Shown here: positions 25,836 through 35,667 of the stretch, piece by piece
Position numbering within the stretch: the stretch's first letter is position 1
Layout of the letters: every line of letters begins with the position of its first letter
Assembly: GCF_002915595.1 (NCBI RefSeq)
Contig: NZ_PQGG01000026.1
Span: 61,491 to 125,490 of the forward strand
Length of the DNA: 64,000 nucleotides
Source of the DNA: Zhongshania marina
Lineage (GTDB): Bacteria; Pseudomonadota; Gammaproteobacteria; Pseudomonadales; Spongiibacteraceae
Direction: 5' to 3'
The notes under the pieces: generated by a model
The model's database searches: none
What the model saw: only the letters and a program-made list of their open reading frames with translations
Told to the model about the DNA's origin: nothing
Position numbers and translations under genes: made by a program

Positions 25836-25884
25836 TGCTACGGTAGGAGCTGGCTAGGCTTAGGCCGAATCTATCGGCGCTCAC
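25836..25884. repeat. REP-like palindromic sequence
   Basis: CGGTAGGAGCTGGCTAGG then CTTAGGCCGAATCTATCGGCG resembles the short GTAGGAGCTGGCT-type repeats of pseudomonads. It sits between the thiolase and fadJ-like genes. It shares only the TAGGAG core with the elements at 7.7 and 9.4 kb. Confidence 0.4.
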
Positions 25885-25899
25885 GAATCAAGTCGTGAA

Positions 25900-27105
25900 T
25901 TAAACCCGTTCAATAATCGTTGCTATACCCATGCCGCCACCCACACACAGGGCAACTAGGCCGCGCTTTAATTGGCGACGCTCTAATTCGTCGAGAATTG
26001 TGCCAATCAACATACCGCCGGTAGCGCCTAGGGGATGACCCATAGCAATCGCACCGCCGTTAACATTGGTAATACTGTCGTCAATACCGAGGTCTTTCAT
26101 AAAGCGCAGCGCAACCGAGGCAAAGGCTTCATTAATTTCCCACAAATCTATATCAGCAACGCCTAGACCAGCTTTCTTTAGGCATTTCAAGGCCGCTGGG
26201 CCGGGGCCAGTCAGCATAATGACAGGATCAGTGGAGGTAACAGCGGTCGCCACAATTCGAGCGCGGGGCTTTAGGCCTAGTTCTTTGCCGATCTCTTCGC
26301 TGCCAATTAAAACCGCACTCGCGCCATCTACAATTCCGGAGGAGTTTGCGGCGGTATGCACATGGTTTATTTGTTCAACAGCGGTGTACTTAGACAGCGC
26401 CATGTCATCCATACCCGCCTTCCCAAGGGCCTCAAATGAAGGGCGCAAGCCGGCCAAAGATTCCACGCTGCTATCAGGTTTGATGAAATCGTCCTGCGCC
26501 AGAATAACGGCGCCGCTCGCGTCCACCACACGGACAACAGATTTAAAGTAGCCATTGTCACGAGCAAAGCTTGCGCGCTTTTGTGACAACACTGCGTACT
26601 CGTCCACAGCGCGGCGATCCCAACCTTCAATGGTGGCAATCAAGTCCGCACCAACACCTTGCGGTACCGCCTTTTGACCCATAATAAATTCCGGATCAGA
26701 AAACATAACACCGCCATTGCTACCCATTTGCACCCGCGACATACACTCAACACCGCCAGCAACAATTAAGTCATCCCAACCCGAGGCAACTTTCTGCGCA
26801 GCAGTATTCACTGCCTCCAAACCAGATGCGCAGAAGCGATCTAACTGTAGCCCCGCAACCGCCTCGTTCCAGCCCGCAAATTGCGCAGCTGCTTTAGCAA
26901 TATTGCTACCCTGTTGGGCAACAGGCGTAACACACCCTAGGAGCACGTCATCTACACGGCTAGTATCAAGCTTGTGACGTTGCTGAATTTCTTTAAGCAA
27001 ACCCGCTACCAATGCAACAGGTTTCACCTCGTTCAAAGAACCGCCCGCTTTGCCTTTGCTGCGTGGAGTACGGATGGCTTCATAAATATATGCGGCTTTG
27101 GTCAC
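25900..27105 (-). CDS. Acetyl-CoA C-acyltransferase (thiolase)
   Basis: Releases acetyl-CoA (or propionyl-CoA) from 3-ketoacyl-CoA. Thiolase residues are intact: the acylated Cys in [14 protein letters not shown], then [27 protein letters not shown] and LCVGGGMG. The frame is open to 27138, but I prefer GTG at 27103-27105 ([15 protein letters not shown]), preceded by GCGAGG and matching family starts; about 401 residues. Upstream gene of the thiolase/fadJ-like/ligase run and divergent from the AraC regulator. Confidence 0.93.
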   Translation of the reverse strand: MTKAAYIYEAIRTPRSKGKAGGSLNEVKPVALVAGLLKEIQQRHKLDTSRVDDVLLGCVTPVAQQGSNIAKAAAQFAGWNEAVAGLQLDRFCASGLEAVNTAAQKVASGWDDLIVAGGVECMSRVQMGSNGGVMFSDPEFIMGQKAVPQGVGADLIATIEGWDRRAVDEYAVLSQKRASFARDNGYFKSVVRVVDASGAVILAQDDFIKPDSSVESLAGLRPSFEALGKAGMDDMALSKYTAVEQINHVHTAANSSGIVDGASAVLIGSEEIGKELGLKPRARIVATAVTSTDPVIMLTGPGPAALKCLKKAGLGVADIDLWEINEAFASVALRFMKDLGIDDSITNVNGGAIAMGHPLGATGGMLIGTILDELERRQLKRGLVALCVGGGMGIATIIERV

Positions 27106-27221
27106 GACATACCTCGCGTTTGCCTTGCTGTGAGTCAAATAGGCCTAATAAATGACGAATACGGCCCGGTGCAGCAGTTTGCGAGATAGCCGATATTGAT
27201 ACAATGATCAGAAAATGGCGC

Positions 27222-27280
27222 CAAAATTACCATTAAAATGCAAATTTCAATGTATAATCGTTTTCTATGGGTAATTTTGA
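27222..27280. promoter_or_regulatory. Inverted repeat around the AraC gene start
   Basis: CAAAATTACCAT (27222-27233) and GGTAATTTTGA (27270-27280) are inverted copies about 36 bp apart in the divergent thiolase/AraC promoter region, with a TATAAT at 27253-27258 between them. The right arm overlaps the start codon. Could serve autoregulation. Confidence 0.4.
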
Positions 27281-28289
27281 CTCTCTAAGCATTGCCATGA
27301 CGACTGTCAGCAGCAGCCTAAGCGGTGCTGCACAGCAGGGAATAAACGTCTTAGCTTTGCTCCGCAAATGCGGCATCGACCCACGTCTGCTGAACTCTCC
27401 GCAGGCGCGCATCCCCGTTCGCCAGTTTATTAAACTGTGCCGCTATAGCAGTGGCCGCCTCAACGACGAACAATACGGCTTATTGGAAAAGCCCCAACGT
27501 TTGGGCACCTATCGCGCCATTGCCATTAACGTTGTTCACGCTAAAAACCTCGGTGACGCCCTGAACCGCTATGCAGAATTTAGTAATCTGTTTGAAAACA
27601 GCTTTGAATTTCAACTTAAAGCTAAGGCCCGCCGAGCGGAATTTATTATTCGTCGCCGCCCTCGCATGAAGGTGCATAATAACTTCGCAGTAGAATCTGC
27701 ATTAATGATTGCGCACCGTTTTAGCAGCTGGCTAATTAACGAAAGAATCACACTGCAGGGCGTGTATATCGACTATCCCAGCCCGCCGTTTCATGAGTAC
27801 AATTATCTGTTTTACGGTGCGCCGGTCTTGAACAATCAAGATTATGCCGCCATCGAGTTCGACGCAGGATACCTAGAGCGGCCAATCGTACAAAATGAAG
27901 TCCACCTTGAAAGCTATTTGCAAAATGCCCCCGCAAAGCTGTACCTACCCTTGGATGAAAGTGGACAGCTGTCTCTGCAAGTCAGAAAAATTCTTAGCGA
28001 TCTCCCCAACTCACTAAGCTCAAATACCGCACTTAGCGACACCAGCAAAGCGCTTGGTATTAGCAGCGACACCTTGCGTAGACGATTAAAACGCGAGGGC
28101 ACAAACTTTCAAACCATTCGCGCCAATATTCGCCGCGAACTGGCCATCCATTACTTGGCCTCGAGCAGCGAAACCATCGAAAATATTGCCTACAAAACAG
28201 GGTATACAGAGCCAGGCGCCTTTATTCGCGCTTTCAAAAACTGGACCGGATACACCCCGCTAAAATTTAGAAAGCAGCTAGAATATTAA
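27267..28289 (+). CDS. AraC-family transcriptional regulator
   Basis: 340 residues: an N-terminal arabinose-binding-like domain (PF12625 type, GINVLALLRKCGIDPRLL near residue 26) and a C-terminal double helix-turn-helix (TSKALGISSDTLRRRLKREG near 265; IAYKTGYTEPGAFIRAFKNW near 311; GYTPLKFR). Members often control catabolism of lipids or amino acids. It is divergent from the thiolase gene. No ribosome binding site is evident at ATG 27267 and a possible -10 lies only 9 bp upstream, so a leaderless message or an internal start at ATG 27297 are both possible. Confidence 0.9.
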   Translation: MGNFDSLSIAMTTVSSSLSGAAQQGINVLALLRKCGIDPRLLNSPQARIPVRQFIKLCRYSSGRLNDEQYGLLEKPQRLGTYRAIAINVVHAKNLGDALNRYAEFSNLFENSFEFQLKAKARRAEFIIRRRPRMKVHNNFAVESALMIAHRFSSWLINERITLQGVYIDYPSPPFHEYNYLFYGAPVLNNQDYAAIEFDAGYLERPIVQNEVHLESYLQNAPAKLYLPLDESGQLSLQVRKILSDLPNSLSSNTALSDTSKALGISSDTLRRRLKREGTNFQTIRANIRRELAIHYLASSSETIENIAYKTGYTEPGAFIRAFKNWTGYTPLKFRKQLEY

Positions 28290-28536
28290 AAGCTAGCTTA
28301 CTATTTAGCGCCTCCAGATTTATTGACTTGAATATCATTAAATGCCAACATCCAAGCCCATTGGGCTAGGCAACTTCACGCGATCACCGACTTTTTCATT
28401 AACAATAAATCGGATAAACACGCTCCAAATCGCCGTTTTAGCCCCGACTCATTAGCTTTTTCTACCCAATTTTTAATAGCACAAAACCATTCTTTTTTAT
28501 TATTAACATCCACCTCAACACCCGAGGAAAAGGAAT

Positions 28537-29988
28537 ATGAAAAGCGCCTTAGCAGCTGACACCGCACACAACAACGACTTCCAAGAAATTCAGAAAATCG
28601 TTGAGCTTCAACGCAATAGCTTTATTAGCGACGGCTACCCGAGCGCCAAAACTCGCATAGATCGCTTAGATCGGCTTATTGCCATGCTGCGCAGCAATAA
28701 GCAAAAGCTTGCCGCTACATTAAAAAGTGATTACAGCGCACGGTCTCATTTCGACAGCGTCGTTTTTGATATTTTAGTACCCATAGAAAGCCTGAAGTAC
28801 TGCCGCAAAAACACCGCCAAATGGATGAAGCCAGAAAAGCGCGGCGCTAAATTCCCTCTTAATCTTTTGGGGGCAGATGCCCATGTCTTCTATCAGCCTA
28901 TGGGCGTAGTCGGTATTGTTGCACCGTGGAATTTTCCGATTCAGCTTACCTTCTCACCATTAGGCAATGCGATTTCTGCTGGCAACCGCGCCATTATCAA
29001 ACCCTCTGAGCTCACACCAGAAACATCAGCCTTATTGGAAGAGCTCTTCAAAGCCGATTTTAGCCCAGAAGAAATTAGCGTTGTGAATGGCGGGCCTGAT
29101 GTTGCTGCGGCATTTACGGCGCAGGCTTTTGACCATTTGGTATTTACTGGCGCGCCATCGGTTGCTAAACACGTTATGCGTGCCGCCGCTGAAAATTTGG
29201 TTCCGCTTACGCTTGAGCTCGGTGGAAAATGTCCAGTTATTATTGGCGAAGGTGCAGATATAAAATCTGCGGTTGAACGTATATTCACTTTTAAAACCAT
29301 GAATGCCGGACAAATCTGCCTAGCACCGGACTACACCTTCGTTCAAGCCGAGGTGCTGCCGCAATTCATCGAGTGCGCTAAAAATTTCGTCGCCGAGAAT
29401 TTTGGTACTCTTGCCGACAATGACGATTACGGTTCCATCATTAACGAACGCCACCGCGCAAGAATTGCTGGCTATATCCAAGAGGCAATGAGCAAGGGCT
29501 ACCAAACTATTCCGCTGAGTGATGATATTGGATTAGACAAGCTCGCGCATAATCACAAACTAGCACCAACCCTTGTCATCGATCCCTCAAACGATTGCAA
29601 AATTATGAGCGATGAGATTTTTGGCCCCGCTATGCCGATCAAAACCTATACCAATATCAACGATGTCGCGGCGCATATTAATCGCGGCGAGCGCCCCTTG
29701 GCGCTGTATTATTTTGGTAAATCAAAATCTGAAATTAATATGCTTAAACATAACACCACCTCTGGTGGAATGGTTGTCAATGATATTGCTGCCCACGTGC
29801 TGCAAGACACTATGCCGCTAGGTGGTGTTGGCCATAGTGGCATGGGCTCTTACCACGGCTTTGATGGCTTCCGTCAACTTAGCCACGGCAAAGGCTATTA
29901 CAAACAAGGGCTCCTAAGTCTAACTCCATTCTTTAAAGCACCGCACACAGACAAGATGCTGTCGCTGCTTGAAAAAATGATGGGCTAA
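28537..29988 (+). CDS. Aldehyde dehydrogenase, coniferyl-aldehyde dehydrogenase type
   Basis: NAD(P)-dependent oxidation of an aldehyde to its acid. The 483-residue protein shows VGIVAPWNFPIQLTFSPLG near residue 125, the Glu motif LELGGKCPVII near 226 and the catalytic Cys in MNAGQICLAPDY near 260. DEIFGPAMPIKTY follows near 363. The hydrophobic C-terminal tail and the C-A-P-D motif place it with CalB-type enzymes. The physiological aldehyde is unknown. GGAAAAGGAAT gives a good ribosome binding site. It pairs with the epoxide hydrolase 31 bp downstream. The preceding 247 bp hold no gene I can support. Confidence 0.9.
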   Translation: MKSALAADTAHNNDFQEIQKIVELQRNSFISDGYPSAKTRIDRLDRLIAMLRSNKQKLAATLKSDYSARSHFDSVVFDILVPIESLKYCRKNTAKWMKPEKRGAKFPLNLLGADAHVFYQPMGVVGIVAPWNFPIQLTFSPLGNAISAGNRAIIKPSELTPETSALLEELFKADFSPEEISVVNGGPDVAAAFTAQAFDHLVFTGAPSVAKHVMRAAAENLVPLTLELGGKCPVIIGEGADIKSAVERIFTFKTMNAGQICLAPDYTFVQAEVLPQFIECAKNFVAENFGTLADNDDYGSIINERHRARIAGYIQEAMSKGYQTIPLSDDIGLDKLAHNHKLAPTLVIDPSNDCKIMSDEIFGPAMPIKTYTNINDVAAHINRGERPLALYYFGKSKSEINMLKHNTTSGGMVVNDIAAHVLQDTMPLGGVGHSGMGSYHGFDGFRQLSHGKGYYKQGLLSLTPFFKAPHTDKMLSLLEKMMG

Positions 29989-30019
29989 TAAAAATTGTTA
30001 CCGGTATTGAGATTAAAAA

Positions 30020-31180
30020 ATGAATATTGAACGATTTGTTATCGACATAGAACAATCCCGATTAGATGAGCTAGCCACACGCCTAAATTCCGCGCGCGTC
30101 ATCCCCGACTTTGGCAATAGCAATTGGGAATACGGTACTAACACCAATTATTTAAGTGAGTTAGTCGAATACTGGCGCAAGGATTACGACTGGCGCAAGC
30201 ACGAAAAAGAAATGAATCAGTTTGAACATTTCAAGACTGAGATAGACGGCCTTCCTATTCATTTTCTGTATAAAAAAGGCAAAGGGCCATCACCCACGCC
30301 ATTATTACTTAGTCACGGATGGCCGTGGACATTTTGGGACTACCAAAAGCTCATAAACCCGCTGACTGATCCCGCTGCTTATGGTGGTGACGAAGCCGAC
30401 GCCTTTGATGTTGTCATCCCGTCGTTGCCCGGCTATGGATTTTCTACACCGCTCACTAGCACCGGCATTAACTTTGTTAGCACCGCCGATATTTTTGTGA
30501 AACTAATGGATGGCTTGGGATATAAAAAATTCGCTGCCCACGGTCACGACTGGGGTGCCATTATTACCGCGCAACTCGGTCATAAACATGCTGACAAATT
30601 AATCGGCGCCCATTTTACCACCATGCTACCGCTAGACACATTTACCGGCGGCACCGTTGATGAGTCATTTTTTGATGCCAGCGAAATGGGTATTGCAGAA
30701 AAGAACATGACGTTCTTTGCTGATGGCGGCGGCTACTTTGCCCTGCAATCGACGCGACCACAGACCCTAGCCAATGCCCTATGCGACTCCCCCGTCGGGC
30801 TATGCTCGTGGATTTTAGAAAAACGGCGCGACTGGAGTGACTGCGGTGGCGACGTAGAAAGTCGTTTCTCAAAAGACGACCTCATCACCACTGTCATGTT
30901 GTATTGGCTCACGGATAGCTTTGGCACGTCTGCTCGGTTCTACTATGAAGCTGCGCATCAGCCATGGGCTCCATCCCATGACCGCAAACCACTTGTAGAA
31001 GCGCCCTGTGGTATCGCGATCTTCCCTGAGGAAGTACTAGCCCAGCCCAAAGCGTGGATTGAGCATTACTACAATGTAAAACATCTATCAGAAATGAGTA
31101 GCGGCGGCCATTTCGCCGCAATGGAAGAACCTGAAGCTCTGCTTAAAGATATTCAGCAGTTCTTTGCTAGCTTGCGCTAA
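30020..31180 (+). CDS. Epoxide hydrolase (alpha/beta-hydrolase with EHN domain)
   Basis: Opens epoxides to vicinal diols through an Asp nucleophile. Residues ~3-110 match the epoxide-hydrolase N-terminal region (YWRKDYDWRKHEKEMNQF), followed by the oxyanion motif HGWPW (99-103) and the nucleophile in HGHDWGA (Asp177). The His of the triad is in GGHFAAMEEPE near residue 360. 386 residues, normal length. With the aldehyde dehydrogenase just upstream it may handle oxidised terpenoid or aromatic compounds; that is inference. Confidence 0.93.
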   Translation: MNIERFVIDIEQSRLDELATRLNSARVIPDFGNSNWEYGTNTNYLSELVEYWRKDYDWRKHEKEMNQFEHFKTEIDGLPIHFLYKKGKGPSPTPLLLSHGWPWTFWDYQKLINPLTDPAAYGGDEADAFDVVIPSLPGYGFSTPLTSTGINFVSTADIFVKLMDGLGYKKFAAHGHDWGAIITAQLGHKHADKLIGAHFTTMLPLDTFTGGTVDESFFDASEMGIAEKNMTFFADGGGYFALQSTRPQTLANALCDSPVGLCSWILEKRRDWSDCGGDVESRFSKDDLITTVMLYWLTDSFGTSARFYYEAAHQPWAPSHDRKPLVEAPCGIAIFPEEVLAQPKAWIEHYYNVKHLSEMSSGGHFAAMEEPEALLKDIQQFFASLR

Positions 31181-31228
31181 TCACCAAGCAGTGGGCGCTG
31201 ACGTTTTGTACAGTGCCCAATCTCATAT

Positions 31229-32065
31229 TTAGCTAGGAAAACGAGCAAGCATCCATCCACAAATATCACTTACTACCTGCGCCCTATCAGTTGGCAACTC
31301 ATTCAATATCTCGTGATAGAAGCCTGGATAAATTTTTAGTTCTTTATCCTCGGAACTCACTTTTTCAAACAATATTTCGCTTGATGCTGCCGGCACCAAC
31401 TTGTCGTCGCTGCCGTGCATGATAAACATCGGCAAAGTGAGAGCAGGGAATTGCGCTGGCAATTTAGTAACTTTGTTAACCAGCTCCGAGATGGTCTTTA
31501 AGGGTACCCGTGACGTAAGATTCAAGGGATCTTCCGAGTAATCCTTAACCACACTAGAGTCTCGACTTACTAACTCAGGAGCCACATTAAACGACGGCAG
31601 GTTCGGCACAAAGGTGCTCACTATGCCGCAGAATAATTGTATAGGTGTATTGATCGCATCGACCGACAAGGCCGCACCAGACAATAATAACGCAGACAAT
31701 TTTTCTTGATGCTGCAAGGCAAACCCAACCGCGATAGCCCCACCCATACTGTGGCCAAGCAAGGCAATTGGCAATTCATGCTCTTCTGCGATCTTATCAA
31801 TCAATTGATTTAAGTCGTCGATACAATACTGGTAGCGATTAATCGCACCGCGATGACCGTAAGACTGACCGTGGCCCCTGTGATCTATGGCGTAAACCGT
31901 ATAATTCTGCGCAACCAAAGCCTTAGCTAATTCTGCATAACGCCCGCCGTGCTCACCTAGTCCGTGGGAAATGACTACAACAGCAACCGGATTGTCCGCC
32001 CGCCAGGACTGCCAAAATATTTTTACGCCATCGCAGCCCAAAAGCTTTCCATTTGTTTGCACCAT
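31229..32065 (-). CDS. Monoacylglycerol lipase / lysophospholipase-like alpha/beta hydrolase
   Basis: 278-residue serine hydrolase of the PldB/MGL family: VISHGLGEHGGRYAEL near residue 32, IDHRGHGQSYG near 60, nucleophile elbow GHSMGG near 108, Asp in MHGSDDKLV near 215 and His in YPGFYHEILNE near 246. It lies 8 bp after the WS/DGAT gene, so it probably turns over the glycerolipids made by the operon. A soluble cytoplasmic enzyme; no signal peptide. Confidence 0.9.
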   Translation of the reverse strand: MVQTNGKLLGCDGVKIFWQSWRADNPVAVVVISHGLGEHGGRYAELAKALVAQNYTVYAIDHRGHGQSYGHRGAINRYQYCIDDLNQLIDKIAEEHELPIALLGHSMGGAIAVGFALQHQEKLSALLLSGAALSVDAINTPIQLFCGIVSTFVPNLPSFNVAPELVSRDSSVVKDYSEDPLNLTSRVPLKTISELVNKVTKLPAQFPALTLPMFIMHGSDDKLVPAASSEILFEKVSSEDKELKIYPGFYHEILNELPTDRAQVVSDICGWMLARFPS

Positions 32066-32073
32066 AGATAATC

Positions 32074-33648
32074 CTATTTATTCGAAAACTGATTAATAAT
32101 TTCATTAAATTCCGCAGTAACGCTATCTATCAACAGCTGTGGCTCTACAATTGCAGCTGGATCTATATTCAATGCAATACACGCTTTGTCATCATGGGTA
32201 ATCATTGCGTACATTACAGCGCAACCGGGGCGGGGCGGTATCGCGTAATGCGCCAATACCTTACAGCCCGACAGGTAAACCGTCTCGCGCATACCAGGAA
32301 TATTACTCGCCTGCGCGTCCATTCTACTTGTCACCAATGACATCAAGGCAGCTATCACTGAATTCGGCATGGCGAGCATGCCTGGCATTAACTGATTAAA
32401 AAAGTCTATCGCGGGCTCCTGCCTAACTTGACTAACAAAGTCACCCACCTTTTTTAACTGTGTGTTCAAGTCTGAATATACCGGCGCGCGATAACTTACG
32501 CCGCTAAAACGATTGCCACCCTCTGGATCGCCAGGCTTACGAACGCTTACCGGAAAAGACAAAGGCACAGCATCTAAACTTATGTCATAGGCTTCGTGGT
32601 AACGGCGAAAACCGCCAATAATCCCAGCGAGATAAACATCATTAAAGGATGCCCCAGCATTTTTTGCCGCGGCTTTTAAGGCTGGGAATGGCAATTCAAA
32701 TATTTCTATTCGCGTCGCTAAGCTACGTTTTCTAAACAGCGGAGAGCCGCCACCACTTTGCGCTTGAGTTAAGGCCATTATTGAACGGCTATAATCTAAT
32801 GCCATTCTTGAAAATTCTGTTTCCCGATCACTAATCCATTTATATGCTTGCCGCCCAGCGCTCGACGCTAAGGTGGAAAACTGCCGAAAGTCCGTTAGTA
32901 GGCGACCACCAACTTGACGACGCCACAATGGCTTTTTCGCTTCCCACTTAGCGACCGGACTCAGTTGTTCATCTGCTGTTCGCGCTAGCAAGGCATCGAA
33001 CAATTGGATCAGACCCGCACCGTCGGTCATGCTGTGGTGAATTTTCATTGCGAAGGCGCTGCGCTTATTTTCCAAGCCTTCTATAAGCACAATTTCCCAT
33101 GGTGAACGACTGCGATCACAGGGTGTTGTAGAAAATGACTCAAGAAAACTCATTAACTCTGAATGCGCCCCCTCTCCAGGCAAAGACACACGCCGAACGT
33201 GGTAGTGCAGACTAAAGCTCTCGTCGTCTACCCAGCTTGGTAGCTGGCCAATAACCCCCGTTTCAAATACTTTCTGACGAAGGCGCGGCACTACAGCAAC
33301 CATCCACTCCATCGTCGCCATGAATCGCGACCAATCGGGTGTGCCTTCTAAAATATGCAGAGACGTTCCTGTAGAGCGTGTTTTAGGCAACACCTCCATA
33401 CGCCACATTATGGCTTCTGAGGCTGACATTATCTTCCCGCCACCCCACGCTCTAAGCTTCGCCAAGCGTTCAGCACTGACCGTAGATTTCTCCTGAACAG
33501 CTGGCACTTTTTTAACCGAGGTTTTTTTAAGCGACTTTTTCTCAGCAGCACTAGACTGGCTAGCTATAACATCGCTCGACTTCTCATCATTTCTTACAAC
33601 GGTCGTTGAACTCATATGAGTCAAATCTGGATTTACACTCTGCGGCAT
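32074..33648 (-). CDS. Wax ester synthase / acyl-CoA:diacylglycerol acyltransferase (WS/DGAT)
   Basis: Makes triacylglycerol or wax esters from acyl-CoA and diacylglycerol or fatty alcohol for storage inclusions. The active-site motif HHSMTDG (His204, His205, Asp209) is intact, followed by the family blocks SFNDVYLAGIIGGFRRY and AVMYAMITHDDKACIALNIDP. At 524 residues it carries a ~65-residue Ser/Lys-rich N-terminal extension (SLKKTSVKKVPAVQEK) beyond the usual start. Middle gene of the lipid operon. Confidence 0.92.
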   Translation of the reverse strand: MPQSVNPDLTHMSSTTVVRNDEKSSDVIASQSSAAEKKSLKKTSVKKVPAVQEKSTVSAERLAKLRAWGGGKIMSASEAIMWRMEVLPKTRSTGTSLHILEGTPDWSRFMATMEWMVAVVPRLRQKVFETGVIGQLPSWVDDESFSLHYHVRRVSLPGEGAHSELMSFLESFSTTPCDRSRSPWEIVLIEGLENKRSAFAMKIHHSMTDGAGLIQLFDALLARTADEQLSPVAKWEAKKPLWRRQVGGRLLTDFRQFSTLASSAGRQAYKWISDRETEFSRMALDYSRSIMALTQAQSGGGSPLFRKRSLATRIEIFELPFPALKAAAKNAGASFNDVYLAGIIGGFRRYHEAYDISLDAVPLSFPVSVRKPGDPEGGNRFSGVSYRAPVYSDLNTQLKKVGDFVSQVRQEPAIDFFNQLMPGMLAMPNSVIAALMSLVTSRMDAQASNIPGMRETVYLSGCKVLAHYAIPPRPGCAVMYAMITHDDKACIALNIDPAAIVEPQLLIDSVTAEFNEIINQFSNK

Positions 33649-33726
33649 GTACTGCTCCTGAGTAAGCGCCTGTCAAGACGCCCTAAATATAATCACTTGT
33701 ATAAAGCTAGGTCGGCCTTTAAAAAA

Positions 33727-35193
33727 TCACACCGCCGTATTGATGTTTTTGCTCACTGCCGGAGTCGATGGCCAGTCATCAATGGTATCAACAAATAACT
33801 GCCGCACCTCGGCAATTTTGTCGTCGAGTTCATCCGCCGCCCACGCAGACACATCTATCGGATCGAGCACACAAATGTCTACCGTACCTGCCCGCATAGC
33901 TGAATCTTCACGCCACATAAGCTCACCAGCATTGCGGATAACTACAGGAATAACCGGCACACCAGCTTGACGAGCTATATGAAATGCGCCCTTTTTAAAA
34001 CGACCAACCTTAGGTGTGTAAGAACGCGTCCCCTCCGGTGCAATCGCAACCGACAAACCGCGATTCAATCGATCCACCGCTGGCTGCAATGCCTCAATTG
34101 CCTTTTTAGAATTACTGCGGTCTAAAAATGACATTTCTGCCATGCGCAAAAAGGGGCCAATGATAGGTACATTTTCAGCTTCTTTTTTTACAACGCCGGT
34201 TAACTCTCTACGGATAATATTGTAGAAAATAAAAAAATCTAACTTACTTTGATGATTCAGAATAAAAACGGCAGGCCTAAGCTTCCACAAATTATGTTCA
34301 TTAATAATATTAACTTTAATACCAGCCAGCGCCAGACCTAGCTCGCTGCCAATCGTGCCGATCATATCTGCCGCACGCCGGGGTTCATTGTAAAACCGGT
34401 TGTATGCCATACCCGCCAGCATCGTTGCCGTCATGGCCGAATACGCGCCGATCGTACCTGCCACCGCCTTTAGCGGCGCACGCTTGCGAGGATCGAAATT
34501 TAAAACCGGCCACTCGGTGTTCTCTGCCTTCACCAACAACTTCTGCTGAGGGTTAACCGCAGTTGGCAAGCCTACCGCACACAGAAAATCGATATCCTCA
34601 TCGCCATTGGCGTAGCCATAACTTTTTGTAAGCGATATTTTCTTCTGCTTACAAAATTGGCGAACGGCCTCCGCTTTATTCTTCCCCCACAAAGGTTCGC
34701 CAATGAGTTTGCCGTTTACGATGCCGCGCTTAACTTCAAGCTCTGTCGCCAGAATATGCTCTATATCATATTCCGCTGCCAAAGATTCAATTTGGTAACG
34801 GGTAGCAGAAGACGCAATAGCGACGGTGTGACCTGCACGAATATGAGCCTGAACTAGGCTATAACCTTCGTGAAACATGCGCTTGGCAATTCGCTCAATA
34901 AATAGGCGCGCCCACAGCTCACGCACTTCTTCTTCGCTATTGCCTGCCCATTCTGAAATCAGCTCCTTGAAAAGCTCCGCAAATTCAGCTTCGTCGACAA
35001 TATCTTTGAAGGATGCGCCCACACCGGTAACAATTTCTTTCAAACTTATTTTACGAGTGCGGAGTCGCTCTTTAAAATATTCTGCAGCCGAATAACCATC
35101 AATTAATGTTCCATCAAAGTCAAAGAATGCACCCACCGACGGCCCCTGCGGCCCAGCCTGAATACGCGAAATAGCTATTTCTAATTCCTTCAT
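33727..35193 (-). CDS. Fused HAD-IB phosphatase and 1-acylglycerol-3-phosphate acyltransferase
   Basis: 488 residues with two enzymes. Residues ~20-215 are a SerB-like HAD hydrolase (nucleophile DFDGT, Asp25/Asp27; later YGYANGDEDIDFL). Residues ~290-460 are a PlsC acyltransferase (NHQSKLD near 312, APEGTRSYTP near 382, VIPVVIRNA). The combination can convert lysophosphatidate to phosphatidate and possibly on to diacylglycerol, the substrate of the downstream WS/DGAT. It leads the operon, 78 bp before WS/DGAT. Confidence 0.9.
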   Translation of the reverse strand: MKELEIAISRIQAGPQGPSVGAFFDFDGTLIDGYSAAEYFKERLRTRKISLKEIVTGVGASFKDIVDEAEFAELFKELISEWAGNSEEEVRELWARLFIERIAKRMFHEGYSLVQAHIRAGHTVAIASSATRYQIESLAAEYDIEHILATELEVKRGIVNGKLIGEPLWGKNKAEAVRQFCKQKKISLTKSYGYANGDEDIDFLCAVGLPTAVNPQQKLLVKAENTEWPVLNFDPRKRAPLKAVAGTIGAYSAMTATMLAGMAYNRFYNEPRRAADMIGTIGSELGLALAGIKVNIINEHNLWKLRPAVFILNHQSKLDFFIFYNIIRRELTGVVKKEAENVPIIGPFLRMAEMSFLDRSNSKKAIEALQPAVDRLNRGLSVAIAPEGTRSYTPKVGRFKKGAFHIARQAGVPVIPVVIRNAGELMWREDSAMRAGTVDICVLDPIDVSAWAADELDDKIAEVRQLFVDTIDDWPSTPAVSKNINTAV

Positions 35194-35667
35194 TTAAAAC
35201 TCCGCTGTACTAATCTAAGGCAAAGCCACATCAGCCCACACCCGATACCTATTTATTGCCAGCCTATATTAAAGTTTTGCACTAGCTGCAAAGCCATAAA
35301 CACTAGCCACTATTGAAGCTGATATTAATTACAAACAACCCATACTTTTTATTGTGACGAAGACACCGCAGCTACAGACTGAAAATATCTAGCAACAACA
35401 AGATTGGGCATAGCTTGGACGCAAAAATGTTACATGGCATTCAAGAAAGTAATACTGCGCTTTACAGCTCATTGGAGATATGAGCCAAAGGGGGCATTGC
35501 GTCATCACTACTGTATCCAAGCTACAAAAGCCTTGATATCAACTACTGATAAGTAAGTCAATAAAGTAAGCAGCAAGATAGCGCTTTAGCCGCGCACAGA
35601 AATCTGCCGGCTATTTGCTAGATTAACGAATAAAAAATGCTGGGAAGACATGAAGCCAGATTCACTC
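35194..35667. other. Intergenic region without a recognised gene
   Basis: 474 bp between the lipid operon and a TetR gene on the same strand. It should contain the lipid operon promoter. A hairpin GCCAGATT/AATCTGGC (35655-35677) overlaps the TetR stop codon and may terminate that gene. I see no tRNA or repeated operator. Confidence 0.5.

Noticed and set aside
28376..28567. 63-codon minus frame before the aldehyde dehydrogenase
   Set aside because: Overlaps the ribosome binding site and start of a certain + gene; no similarity.
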